In this document: piece by piece, positions 45,323 through 53,242 of the stretch | Layout: each line of letters starts with the position of its first letter | Numbering within the stretch: position 1 is the first letter of the stretch | From: an uncultured Pseudomonadota bacterium | Lineage (GTDB): Bacteria > Pseudomonadota > Alphaproteobacteria > Rs-D84 | Assembly: GCA_937885575.1 (NCBI GenBank) | Contig: CALABO010000008.1 | Location: 1-64,000 of the forward strand | Reading direction: 5' to 3' | Length of the DNA: 64,000 bases | Notes under the pieces: generated by a model | What the model was told of the DNA's origin: nothing | The model's input: only the letters and a program-made list of their open reading frames with translations | Databases searched by the model: none | Program-made: the position numbers and the translations under genes

Positions 45323-46333
45323 ATGCCAAAGAAAAAAATAGATATTGTTTATTTATGGGTTGACGGGGCCGATAAAAAATGGCGTGCCGAAAAAGACAAA
45401 TGGTTCAAAAAAATAAACGGTGTAAACCCGATATATAAAGGCGCGGCCGATGTTGAGCGTTTCCGCGACAACGGTGAATTTTTATATTCTTTGCGCAGTG
45501 TTGCCGAATGCGTACCATGGATAAACCACATTTATATTATCACAGGATTTAACCAAGTTCCAAAATGGTTAAACACAAACCACCCCAAAATAACCATTAT
45601 TCCGCACGAACAAATCATACCTGCCCATGCACTACCCACATTTAACGCGACATCCATTGAAATGTGCATACCAAATATCAAAGAACTATCTGAACATTTT
45701 TTGTTGATGAACGACGATATATTTTTCAATAAAAAAATTTCACCAGATTTCTTTTTCAACAGACGCGGTCAAACAATTGTCCGATATAATTCTTACACCA
45801 AACATCCATCCAACATTAACAAATGGATAGGTTCCGTAGATGATTATACCCAAACATTGATTTTATCATCTAAGATATTAGAAGATACATTCGATAAAAA
45901 ATTGTATTTTGGTCGCCCATCACACGGGGTCGACCCTTACCTCAAAACTTCTATCAAAGAATGTATGAACATACCACAAATAAAAAAGCAAATTAATAAC
46001 CAAGTTTCAAATAAATTTAGAACAAACACAGAAATTCAAAGATGGACATTCAACCTGTATGATTTTATAAAAAAGCGAGCAATATTCAAACATGCACGTG
46101 CACGTAAATACACACGGCATAAAATTTTAAATTTTATTTATAACACATTGCACTTCATAGGAATCCGTAATTCTAATGTTGTGTGTACGAATGTTACGGA
46201 TTGTGCCGATGCCATATCCCGTGCCCCAACATTTTGTATAAACGATGCATCAGACAACACACCGGAAATACTGAAAAAAAACCGTGAATTTTTGGAACAA
46301 CGTTTCCCAAACAAATGCGAATTTGAAAAATAA
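45323..46333 (+). CDS. Stealth-family hexose-phosphate transferase
   Basis: 336 residues from the ATG at 45323 (GAGGA upstream). The four Stealth regions are visible: CR1 IDIVYLWVDGADKKW, CR2 RFRDNGEFLYSLRSV...PWINHIYIITGFNQVPKWL, CR3 HALPTFNATSIEMCIPNI...FLLMNDDIFF, and a CR4-like C-terminus. Stealth proteins make phosphodiester-linked sugar polymers in bacterial capsules and phosphorylate lysosomal glycans in animals. Suggests a phosphoglycan on this cell surface. Confidence 0.88.
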   Translation: MPKKKIDIVYLWVDGADKKWRAEKDKWFKKINGVNPIYKGAADVERFRDNGEFLYSLRSVAECVPWINHIYIITGFNQVPKWLNTNHPKITIIPHEQIIPAHALPTFNATSIEMCIPNIKELSEHFLLMNDDIFFNKKISPDFFFNRRGQTIVRYNSYTKHPSNINKWIGSVDDYTQTLILSSKILEDTFDKKLYFGRPSHGVDPYLKTSIKECMNIPQIKKQINNQVSNKFRTNTEIQRWTFNLYDFIKKRAIFKHARARKYTRHKILNFIYNTLHFIGIRNSNVVCTNVTDCADAISRAPTFCINDASDNTPEILKKNREFLEQRFPNKCEFEK

Positions 46334-46345
46334 AAATGGCGCCGA

Positions 46346-47362
46346 TTACAAACCCAAAAATGTATAAATCTGATTTCGCAATTCAAACCAATTATTCGGC
46401 ACATCATCAAACACACCCATGTCTTTCAACTTCATAAATGTTTCACGTGCGATATTCAATTCATCATCGGTCTTCAAATATTTTATTTTTCGAAAAGCCC
46501 AATTTATAAAATACCACATAAATTGTTCTTGCCATTTTTTCATCTGATAATCTGTTGCAGATTTTTTATAAATGCTGTATGCGTGGGAAATCCCCGTACA
46601 CAGCGATTGCATAATGCGCAACTGTTTCGCCGAAAGCACAATTCCACCAAAGTTCGGAATATAATAATACAGTGGCAAATTTATAATCGACACGCGCGGA
46701 TTTTTTAACATAACCTCACTCCACCACGGAAAATCTTCAAACAAAATCCCTTTGATAAAAGCTATGTCCACAATCAGTTCCCGCCGATACATATTTTTCC
46801 AAACCTGACAATGTTTAACCAGCCACTTGCGATTTTTATTCATCATATTATGCGCGCGTTCCGTTGCATATTCGAACACATCGTCCGTCACAAGTGATTT
46901 TACTTTCTCACTATTATATTTTTTTCTAATCCCCAGTGGCCGAACATTATCAGTATTCAAACCCAACTTATGATACACCATCAATTGCGGACGGTAAAAT
47001 CGGTCGTATGTGTATGCCACAATATCCGCCCTATCCCGCCGTGCCACCGCATACGCGATTTCCATTGTTTGCGGATGAATAAAATCATCACTGTCCAAAA
47101 ACATAACATATTCGCCATTTGCATACGGCATACCGGCATTTCGTGCATCCGAAAGTCCCCCATTTTCCTTGTGCACAACGACAAACCGATTATCGCGCGC
47201 CGCATATTCTTCGGCAATTTTGCCGGAATTATCGGGCGACCCATCATCAACACAAATCGCCTGAAAATCAGCAAAGGTCTGATTTTGCACACTGTCCAAA
47301 CACCGGCGCAGGTATTTTTCGACATTATACATCGGAATAATTATCGATATCTTTGGTTGCAT
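46346..47362 (-). CDS. Glycosyltransferase family 2
   Basis: 338 residues. GT-A fold: ISIIIPMYNVEKYLRRCLDS, VDDGSPDNSG, ENGGLSDARNAGM, MFLDSDDFIHP (DxD). The C-terminal half is helical and poorly conserved. Convergent with the Stealth gene (12-bp gap) and follows the Caps_synth-like gene. Sugar specificity unknown. Confidence 0.88.
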   Translation of the reverse strand: MQPKISIIIPMYNVEKYLRRCLDSVQNQTFADFQAICVDDGSPDNSGKIAEEYAARDNRFVVVHKENGGLSDARNAGMPYANGEYVMFLDSDDFIHPQTMEIAYAVARRDRADIVAYTYDRFYRPQLMVYHKLGLNTDNVRPLGIRKKYNSEKVKSLVTDDVFEYATERAHNMMNKNRKWLVKHCQVWKNMYRRELIVDIAFIKGILFEDFPWWSEVMLKNPRVSIINLPLYYYIPNFGGIVLSAKQLRIMQSLCTGISHAYSIYKKSATDYQMKKWQEQFMWYFINWAFRKIKYLKTDDELNIARETFMKLKDMGVFDDVPNNWFELRNQIYTFLGL

Positions 47363-47374
47363 AACAACACCTTT

Positions 47375-48262
47375 TTACATTTTACATATCGCCTCGGCAA
47401 AGGTTCCCGGCAACGGCGCATCCGCATAGGCACATTTTTGAAAGAACGCATCCGCGGTCAATTTTTTGAATAACTTTTCATCATACGGTTTATGTTTATA
47501 TATATGCCACAACGCATGTGTCGGATCTTGGTCAATGTGCGGCATTTCCGCGAAATATTTCTTTGCCCTTTCGTCATTTTCAACCAAAGTTTTAAACAAC
47601 AATTGATGCATAAAATAATCAAAGCAATGATTTTCATGCATCCAGTAATCAAGTATCATCGCACGCCACGCGGCCAACAAATACGCCCCCCGGCGCGCAC
47701 GAATAAAGCAGTTCTGCATATAAGAATACTTTTGACCAACATTACCAACCATATAAACAAAGAAATCTAAATCGATAATCCATTGCGGTATCGGCGCGGT
47801 CACAAACGCCGTTGAATCCAACCAAATTCCACCGTGTTCATACAGCAATTCCACCCGAACAATATCCGCAAAATGCGCGCGCCTTATTTTACCGGCACGA
47901 TATTTTTCAACTATTTCGCGCGGCAAATTTACATACTGTTCAAAATTGTTATCGTCCAAGACAATCAATTCTTGTTTACAGTGCCGCCGAATACTGCGAT
48001 AGCACGCCTTTACTAAATCCGGCGCGTTTTCTTCACCTTGTTGCCACATTGTAAAGATTTTTTCATTATCATCATCTTTTATAATTGGCATCTCTTTCAC
48101 AGCGGCGGCCGCGGGCAAATACCGCTTAAAATAACGCACCGCAACATCGGAAAAAACATCGCATCGAACCGCACTGCGCACCGCACGCGGCCGCCACAAC
48201 CAATTCAGTACATGCGCGCGCACAACAATTTGTGTTAACGCCCACATTTTCGCAATATTCAT
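47375..48262 (-). CDS. Capsular-polysaccharide-type glycosyltransferase (DxD, GT32-like)
   Basis: 295 residues from the ATG at 48262, preceded by AGGGGG. Fits PF05704/GT32-like proteins: IFTMWQQGEENAPDLVKACY, ELIVLDDNNFEQYV, RRAHFADIVRVELLYEHGGIWLDS (catalytic DxD region adapted to WLDS). Transferase of the surface-glycan locus. Lies between recA and the GT2 gene on the same strand. Confidence 0.78.
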   Translation of the reverse strand: MNIAKMWALTQIVVRAHVLNWLWRPRAVRSAVRCDVFSDVAVRYFKRYLPAAAAVKEMPIIKDDDNEKIFTMWQQGEENAPDLVKACYRSIRRHCKQELIVLDDNNFEQYVNLPREIVEKYRAGKIRRAHFADIVRVELLYEHGGIWLDSTAFVTAPIPQWIIDLDFFVYMVGNVGQKYSYMQNCFIRARRGAYLLAAWRAMILDYWMHENHCFDYFMHQLLFKTLVENDERAKKYFAEMPHIDQDPTHALWHIYKHKPYDEKLFKKLTADAFFQKCAYADAPLPGTFAEAICKM

Positions 48263-48312
48263 TCCCACCCCCTTTGGTTAAAACACCGGGCGACAAACGC
48301 CGCCCGAAAAAT

Positions 48313-49383
48313 TTATTCTTCTATATTTCCATCTTCTTCATCCGCCGGCCCGGTTGTCATTTCTTCGGCGATACCGCCCGCACGCGCCATAATTTTTTCA
48401 AGCAATTCTTGTTGCGCCTCTGGGTGGTCTTTTAACCACTGACGCGCGTTCGCCTCACCCTGACCTATGCGTTCATTGTTGTACGAATAGAAACTGCCCG
48501 CCTTGTCGATAAAGTCATATTTCACACCCATATCTAAAATCTCGCTAATACGGGAAATACCTTCGCCATACATAATTTTGAAATCAACCGTCCGGAAAGG
48601 CGGCGCAACTTTGTTTTTAACAACCTTGACCCGCGTTTCGTTTCCGATAACATTTTCTTTATCTTTGATTGCCCCGGTGCGACGAATATCCAAACGAACC
48701 GATGCATAGAATTTCAGCGCGTTACCACCACTGGTCGTTTCGGGATTTCCAAACATCACGCCAATCTTCATACGAATCTGATTGATAAAGATAAGCAATG
48801 TATTACTGCGCGACACAGACCCTGCAAGTTTTTTCAGCGATTGACTCATAAGACGCGCGGTCGTTCCAACAAAACTGTCGCCAATGTTACCCTCCAATTC
48901 CGCCTTGGGCACCAGTGCCGCAACCGAATCGATAACCACAACATCAACCGCACCGGATTTAATAAGTGTATCCGCAATTTCCAACGCCTGTTCCCCGGAA
49001 TCGGGTTGCGATATAATAAGGTTTGCAACATCAACGCCCAACTTTTTCGCATAACTTGGGTCCAGTGCATTTTCCGCATCAATATAGGCGCACGTGCCAC
49101 CTTTCTTTTGCGCCTCGGCCACGGCATGCAGGGCAAGTGTCGTTTTACCCGAACTTTCCGGGCCATAGATTTCAACGATTCGCCCACGCGGATAACCACC
49201 AATCCCAAGCGCAATATCCAACCCCAACGACCCGGAAGAAATCGCCTCTATATTCTGTTGGGAACCATCGCCCATTTTCATAATTGCTTCTTTGCCGAAT
49301 TGCTTTTGAATTTGCGCAAGTGCCGATTCAAGTGCCGGATTTTTCGCGCCCGTCGTGGCCGCCGCCGTTTCTTTCTTTGCCAT
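48313..49383 (-). CDS. recA: Recombinase RecA
   Basis: Central homologous-recombination and SOS protein. 356 residues from MAKKETAAATTGAKN (49383, GAAAAGGAAG upstream). Walker A GPESSGKTT, Walker B VVVIDSVAALVPK, loop L2 region NQIRMKIGVMFGNPETTSGGNALKFYAS. Acidic C-terminal tail. Stands in front of surface-glycan genes on the same strand. Confidence 0.97.
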   Translation of the reverse strand: MAKKETAAATTGAKNPALESALAQIQKQFGKEAIMKMGDGSQQNIEAISSGSLGLDIALGIGGYPRGRIVEIYGPESSGKTTLALHAVAEAQKKGGTCAYIDAENALDPSYAKKLGVDVANLIISQPDSGEQALEIADTLIKSGAVDVVVIDSVAALVPKAELEGNIGDSFVGTTARLMSQSLKKLAGSVSRSNTLLIFINQIRMKIGVMFGNPETTSGGNALKFYASVRLDIRRTGAIKDKENVIGNETRVKVVKNKVAPPFRTVDFKIMYGEGISRISEILDMGVKYDFIDKAGSFYSYNNERIGQGEANARQWLKDHPEAQQELLEKIMARAGGIAEEMTTGPADEEDGNIEE

Positions 49384-49526
49384 TATAACTTCCTTTTCTA
49401 TACGCCCCGTATGATACCGCAAAAAAAACACTATGCAATTTATTTTTTGATTACCATATATAATTACTTAATTTCCATTGACAATTTTTCATTTTGCGCT
49501 ACCTTCTTAATAAAAAAGGCAGAACG

Positions 49527-49970
49527 ATGAACTTTCCTATACTTGATGCAGATGCTTTAATAATAAACGAAAATGATATCACGACATTTTATGGTCGCCC
49601 AACGTATTATTACCGTGGTGTTGAAATAGGACACAGACAATATGTAATAAAAAAATTCCAAGAACTGCGGGACATTATATTCAACGAAACAAGAAAAAAC
49701 ATAACAGAAATTCATTTAATAACAACAAAGACCGGTGGTACAAAAGTCAATTTCCCGTGCGGTTCGCTTACATATCCATCTTTAAAACCGGGATACAATG
49801 TGTGTTGTCGTGTAAAATTTAGTGATGGGACATTTGGTTCTGGTACAATGTGGGTATACCATCGCCGCAGCACCACAACAGATGGCGCCGCGGTATATTG
49901 CGCAAAACATTTCATAGACGACGCACTAAACAACCCAGTTTTCCGTAAATCACTAACCACCAGCCACTAA
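49527..49970 (+). CDS. Hypothetical protein, 147 residues
   Basis: Not recognised. Start at 49527 with AAGGCAG upstream. Soluble; MNFPILDADALIINENDITT begins a probable alpha/beta fold, and TTKTGGTKVNFPCGS and RVKFSDGTFGSGTMWVYH look like paired strands. The last six residues (SLTTSH) and the stop are encoded by a CACTAAC-type repeat tract, so the original C-terminus may have been changed by the repeat. Confidence 0.6.
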   Translation: MNFPILDADALIINENDITTFYGRPTYYYRGVEIGHRQYVIKKFQELRDIIFNETRKNITEIHLITTKTGGTKVNFPCGSLTYPSLKPGYNVCCRVKFSDGTFGSGTMWVYHRRSTTTDGAAVYCAKHFIDDALNNPVFRKSLTTSH

Positions 49971-49978
49971 CACTAACT
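49951..49978. repeat. CACTAAC tract overlapping a gene end
   Basis: CACTAACCACCAGCCACTAA and CACTAAC on the plus strand; it supplies the last codons and the TAA stop of the 147-residue gene and lies between two convergent genes. Confidence 0.6.
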
Positions 49979-49982
49979 TTCA

Positions 49983-50918
49983 TTAATCATCTGGAAAATC
50001 CCAAAGCCAACAATAATCCGGATCATTTTCATGCCCGGTTTCATACCCGGCACAGGTGCGTTTTTTCTGGCGGGTGTCAACGGCGGCAATGGTTGCGATA
50101 TTTGCGCCGTTTTCCAATTCGCCGGTTGTCGCATTATGCGTTGGCGCATTTGCGGTCGCAACCCCATTGCCCAGCGCGCCATTTGCGCCATAATTTGCAA
50201 GTGTGTTCGGCGTGCCGGTGGGCGCGGCATTTTGAATTTCATTATGCAACGCACTATACACATCCTTTAACAGTTCCAATGAAACCAATGCACCCTTGAT
50301 ATAGTTTAGACTTGTGGTTGCGTTACCACTGGTTCCACCAAAGTTTGATGTTTCATACTGTGCCAATGTTTTTGTTCCGTTGATATACAATATAACATTA
50401 TCCGCGCCGGATTTTTGGGTAAGTGGTTGCGACCCACCCGCGGTGATATAACGACGACCAACGACCCCCGAGTTCGCCCCCAAATCAATTGTTTGCCCAC
50501 CGGTGGAGGCCATGAGATAGTAGATTGTTGTGCTTGTCCATGCTGCCGGAAGTTTATTTTGTTTTGCCGCTAATCCTTCTGCCACGGCACGAACGGTTGG
50601 AACATAATTATCCATTTCGGAACCGTATGCACTACCACCATATACAGACAAATCACCCTCATCATCCGAAATTGTTTGCGCATCTAAAATACCTATCTTA
50701 TTACCAACAAGTCCACTTGTAGAATCATATGTTGTAATCGCCGGCAACATAAGTTCAGGATTGCCATTAAACTCCACTAACCCGGTTGTGATTTTATCCT
50801 GTTTCGTATCGACATAGGCCTTAGATGCCACGGTTTTCTTGTCCAATTCGGTTGGTTCCGCAAATGACGGCATTGTAAACAATGTTGCAAATACAGATAA
50901 CACGATAAATTTTTTCAT
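49983..50918 (-). CDS. Secreted repetitive surface or fibre-like protein
   Basis: 311 residues from the ATG at 50918 (AAGGGGGAAAA upstream). Signal peptide MKKFIVLSVFATLFTMPSFA, then VASKAYVDTKQDKI and later AAKQNKLP, a pattern common in fibre-like proteins with repeated helical or beta-prism units, a glycine/asparagine/threonine-rich middle and a short cysteine/tryptophan end (CAGYETG...YCWLWDF). Function unknown; probably exported. Placed behind the same attenuator-like leader as the cysteine-rich protein at 32.4 kb. Confidence 0.68.
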   Translation of the reverse strand: MKKFIVLSVFATLFTMPSFAEPTELDKKTVASKAYVDTKQDKITTGLVEFNGNPELMLPAITTYDSTSGLVGNKIGILDAQTISDDEGDLSVYGGSAYGSEMDNYVPTVRAVAEGLAAKQNKLPAAWTSTTIYYLMASTGGQTIDLGANSGVVGRRYITAGGSQPLTQKSGADNVILYINGTKTLAQYETSNFGGTSGNATTSLNYIKGALVSLELLKDVYSALHNEIQNAAPTGTPNTLANYGANGALGNGVATANAPTHNATTGELENGANIATIAAVDTRQKKRTCAGYETGHENDPDYCWLWDFPDD

Positions 50919-50942
50919 ATATTTTCCCCCTTTTTTATGTAA

Positions 50943-51121
50943 CAAAAAACCACCGAATTCACTTCAAGTGGTTGGAGGTTCAAGACTATGTTCCGAGAAA
51001 ATAGTGGGTTTATTCTTTATATTCACCGCCCTCCAACCACCCTGGGTTGGAGGTGTTTTTTGTCCCCACGGACATCCGGAACCACGGGTCTTGACACCCC
51101 ATCGATGGAACACCCATCGAT
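50943..51121 (-). promoter_or_regulatory. Structured attenuator-like leader, copy 2
   Basis: Minus-strand RNA of about 180 nt. 5' hairpin UCGAUGG/CCAUCGA (51120-51102), GGGGUGU...GACCC, hairpin UGUCC/GGACA, stem CCUCCAACC/GGUUGGAGG (51053-51030), hairpin ACUAU/AUAGU, and a terminator AACCAC/GUGGUU plus six U (50973-50943). GUGGUUGGAGG can instead pair over 11 bp with CCUCCAACCAC, which contains the left arm of the terminator. The gene's ribosome-binding site is immediately downstream. Confidence 0.72.
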
Positions 51122-51125
51122 ACAA

Positions 51126-51155
51126 ATATTTTATCAAAACATGGGTATAAAAAAC
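51126..51155 (-). promoter_or_regulatory. Promoter of leader copy 2
   Basis: On the minus strand TTGTTT, 18-bp spacer and TAAAAT, placing the start at or just before the first hairpin of the leader. Confidence 0.5.
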
Positions 51156-51186
51156 AAGCGAAAAAAGTATCGGCAACAAAAAACGG

Positions 51187-51287
51187 GCGCATCCGTCTTC
51201 GCTACCGCTCCGTCGCGACCAGACGCACCAACACCAAGCCAGGGCAAAGCCCCAGCGCAGTCTCGGCACCGCACCAGCGGTGACGGA
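51187..51287 (+). repeat. AAGCC-GGGCAAAGCCCC repeat, copy 1
   Basis: Contains AACACCAAGCCAGGGCAAAG and CCCCAGCGCAGTCTCGGC, then CACCGC/GCGGTG. A second copy with compensating A-to-G changes lies at 52610-52692 in the same orientation, so the two flank the MFS gene. Confidence 0.65.
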
Positions 51288-51314
51288 TAACCACCAGCCA
51301 CTAACAATTACACT
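51288..51314 (-). repeat. GTTAGTG tract at the MFS stop
   Basis: Coding strand GTG TAA TTGTTAGTGGCTGGTGG: the stop codon of the transporter gene belongs to the tract. Confidence 0.6.
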
Positions 51315-52498
51315 CTTTTTCTTGCCATCAATACCGCAATCGAAATCACGCCTATTATGGCCGTCACCCACCAAACCGCCGCGGTCGTTCCAAACACAGT
51401 AATAAATGCCGCACCAATGCCGGGCGCAATCACACTTGGCAAATTGCAACTTGTGCGAAACACGCCATAAAACTTTGTTTGCTGTGCCGGTTTTGTTCCA
51501 TCAAAGAACAACAAATCATGCACCGGTTCCATCAGTGCGCCTGAAATCTGCCACAATACAAATATGGCAAGCAGTGGGAAACCGGTCGCAAATGTCGCCC
51601 ACACCGAAAACGCCGCAAACGACCCGAACCCAAGCACAAGCCAAATACTTTTTCCGAATCGCCGCACAAGGTGCCCCATAATTTCCGACAAAATCAAATA
51701 CGGCACGATACCGAAACTTAACACCAAACCCAATGTATCCTTGGTAAACCCGGCCTCTATCACGACAATCGGCACATATAAATACCGCATCGCGCGCAGC
51801 GAATAATAACCAAAGTTCACGATATACGCGCGCTTCATTCCGGGCGTTTTGAAAAATTCCATAGTATTGCGCCAAAGCGCGCGAACGGTGCGCCGCGGAC
51901 TGACGGGTTTTATAACTTTGTCTTCTTGGGTCAAATGAAAATACCTAAAAAACACCCAGGCCCCCAAATAAATCGCCGATGACAAAAAGAACGCCGACCG
52001 ATTACCGAATCGGGTCGCAACCATCACCGCCAACATCGGCGCGAACAGCGCACCAATATTCATCCACAAATGATACCGCGAATTTAGCCGCGCCATACCA
52101 ACATCACGCGAAAAATCTGACATAAACAGTGGCACCAACATCGCGGTAAGCGTGATTGCAAAACCACTGGTGTAATCAAGGACGATAAATGTTCGTGGCA
52201 ATACTGAAAAACCCATCATCGCATAGCACACGACCAACATTAACAGTGCAAAATAGAAAACCTTGGTCTTGGAAAATTGGCGAAAAATCTCGTGCGCGAA
52301 CAACGCGACAATCATACAGAACACCGAATAAATCGCGACATAGACACCAACAACCGCGGAATTCATAAAGATTTCGAGTATAACCAATGAATAAACGGCA
52401 TTATAAATTCCATCGGCAAATCCGGTAAAAATCCCAAGATTCGCGAACGAAAACCCACTAAGCGAACTTCGCATAGAGATATATTTATCTTTGGCCAT
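51308..52498 (-). CDS. Major facilitator superfamily transporter
   Basis: 396 residues from MAKDKYISMRSSL (52498). About twelve membrane helices in two halves. The loop between helices 4 and 5 includes FSRDVGMARLNSRYHLWMNIGALFAP, and HLVRRFGKSIWLVLG marks the second half. No substrate can be assigned. Flanked on both sides by copies of one repeat and by oppositely oriented GTTAGTG tracts, so the whole gene may have moved or be prone to rearrangement. Confidence 0.85.
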   Translation of the reverse strand: MAKDKYISMRSSLSGFSFANLGIFTGFADGIYNAVYSLVILEIFMNSAVVGVYVAIYSVFCMIVALFAHEIFRQFSKTKVFYFALLMLVVCYAMMGFSVLPRTFIVLDYTSGFAITLTAMLVPLFMSDFSRDVGMARLNSRYHLWMNIGALFAPMLAVMVATRFGNRSAFFLSSAIYLGAWVFFRYFHLTQEDKVIKPVSPRRTVRALWRNTMEFFKTPGMKRAYIVNFGYYSLRAMRYLYVPIVVIEAGFTKDTLGLVLSFGIVPYLILSEIMGHLVRRFGKSIWLVLGFGSFAAFSVWATFATGFPLLAIFVLWQISGALMEPVHDLLFFDGTKPAQQTKFYGVFRTSCNLPSVIAPGIGAAFITVFGTTAAVWWVTAIIGVISIAVLMARKRV

Positions 52499-52559
52499 TA
52501 AACTAACTTTCCCCCCTACCCTGATAAATATATCACAAAAACGACCGAATCGCAAAAAA

Positions 52560-52590
52560 TGGTTAGTGTTAATGTAAGTGGTTAGTGGTA
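52560..52590 (+). repeat. GTTAGTG tract upstream of the MFS gene
   Basis: Plus-strand GGTTAGTGTTAATGTAAGTG followed by GTTAGTGG. Opposite orientation to the tract at 51288; together they bracket the MFS gene. Confidence 0.55.
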
Positions 52591-52609
52591 TCTGGAATTT
52601 GTTCGTAAT

Positions 52610-52692
52610 TACTAACACCAAGCCGGGGCAAAGCCCCGGCGCAGTCTCGGCGTAGTCGCGTCACCGCTGTGCGGTGACGGACGAAGACGGAT
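52610..52692 (+). repeat. AAGCC-GGGCAAAGCCCC repeat, copy 2
   Basis: AACACCAAGCCGGGGCAAAG, CCCCGGCGCAGTCTCGGC, hairpin GTCACCGC-TGT-GCGGTGAC and GGACGAAGACGGATAA. Direct repeat of 51187-51287. Confidence 0.65.
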
Positions 52693-52720
52693 AAAAAAAC
52701 GCACCTTCCGGTGCGTTTTT
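52693..52720 (-). terminator. Terminator of secB
   Basis: AACGCACC-TTCC-GGTGCGTT stem with T runs on both sides; it follows the secB stop directly. Confidence 0.75.
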
Positions 52721-52721
52721 C

Positions 52722-53162
52722 TTATTTTGCTTCGGCTTGCTTTTGATTCCGCTTTTCATATAAATCTGCGAAATCAACCATCTGCATTGCGAACGGTGGG
52801 AACCCAGATTCAGCGGTTAAACGTGTCACCAGCGCGCGCACCGCCGGGAACAACAATGTCGGCACATCAATCAGCAAAGTGCGCTTTTTCTTTTCTTCGT
52901 CTTTTTCTTCTTCCATCTGAACAAGGCCGGAATAAGTCGTTTCTATCAAAAATATAGTTTTCGAATCGGCCTTTAACTTTGAATGAATTTTCGTAATCAA
53001 ATCAACCATAAACAGGTTCTTTTCCGACCCTTTGACCTGCATATCTATATTGATTTCCAATTCGGCCTGGCCATTATCCTGCTTAAAGAATAAATCCGGC
53101 ACATTTGGGCTTTCGAAAGAAATGTCTTTCAAAAATTGAGATATAATATTGAACTTTGCCAT
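52722..53162 (-). CDS. secB: Protein-export chaperone SecB
   Basis: Tetrameric chaperone that keeps precursors unfolded and hands them to SecA. 146 residues from MAKFNIISQFLKDISFESPN, the classic SecB start; IDVPTLLFPAVRALVTRLTAESGFPPFAMQMVDFADLY is diagnostic. A lysine/glutamate-rich loop (EEEKDEEKKKRT) is an addition. Divergent from mltA across 80 bp. Confidence 0.95.
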   Translation of the reverse strand: MAKFNIISQFLKDISFESPNVPDLFFKQDNGQAELEINIDMQVKGSEKNLFMVDLITKIHSKLKADSKTIFLIETTYSGLVQMEEEKDEEKKKRTLLIDVPTLLFPAVRALVTRLTAESGFPPFAMQMVDFADLYEKRNQKQAEAK

Positions 53163-53242
53163 ACGATTGCTCCTTTTTTTATGACTCGTTTTATGATAAT
53201 ATAGCACAGAGGGGACGTTTTACAAGTGGGGGAATAAAAAAA

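Noticed and set aside
49983..50918. Fibre-like protein as evidence of a prophage
   Set aside because: It has a signal peptide and its own leader and stands among housekeeping genes without any phage structural or lysis genes.
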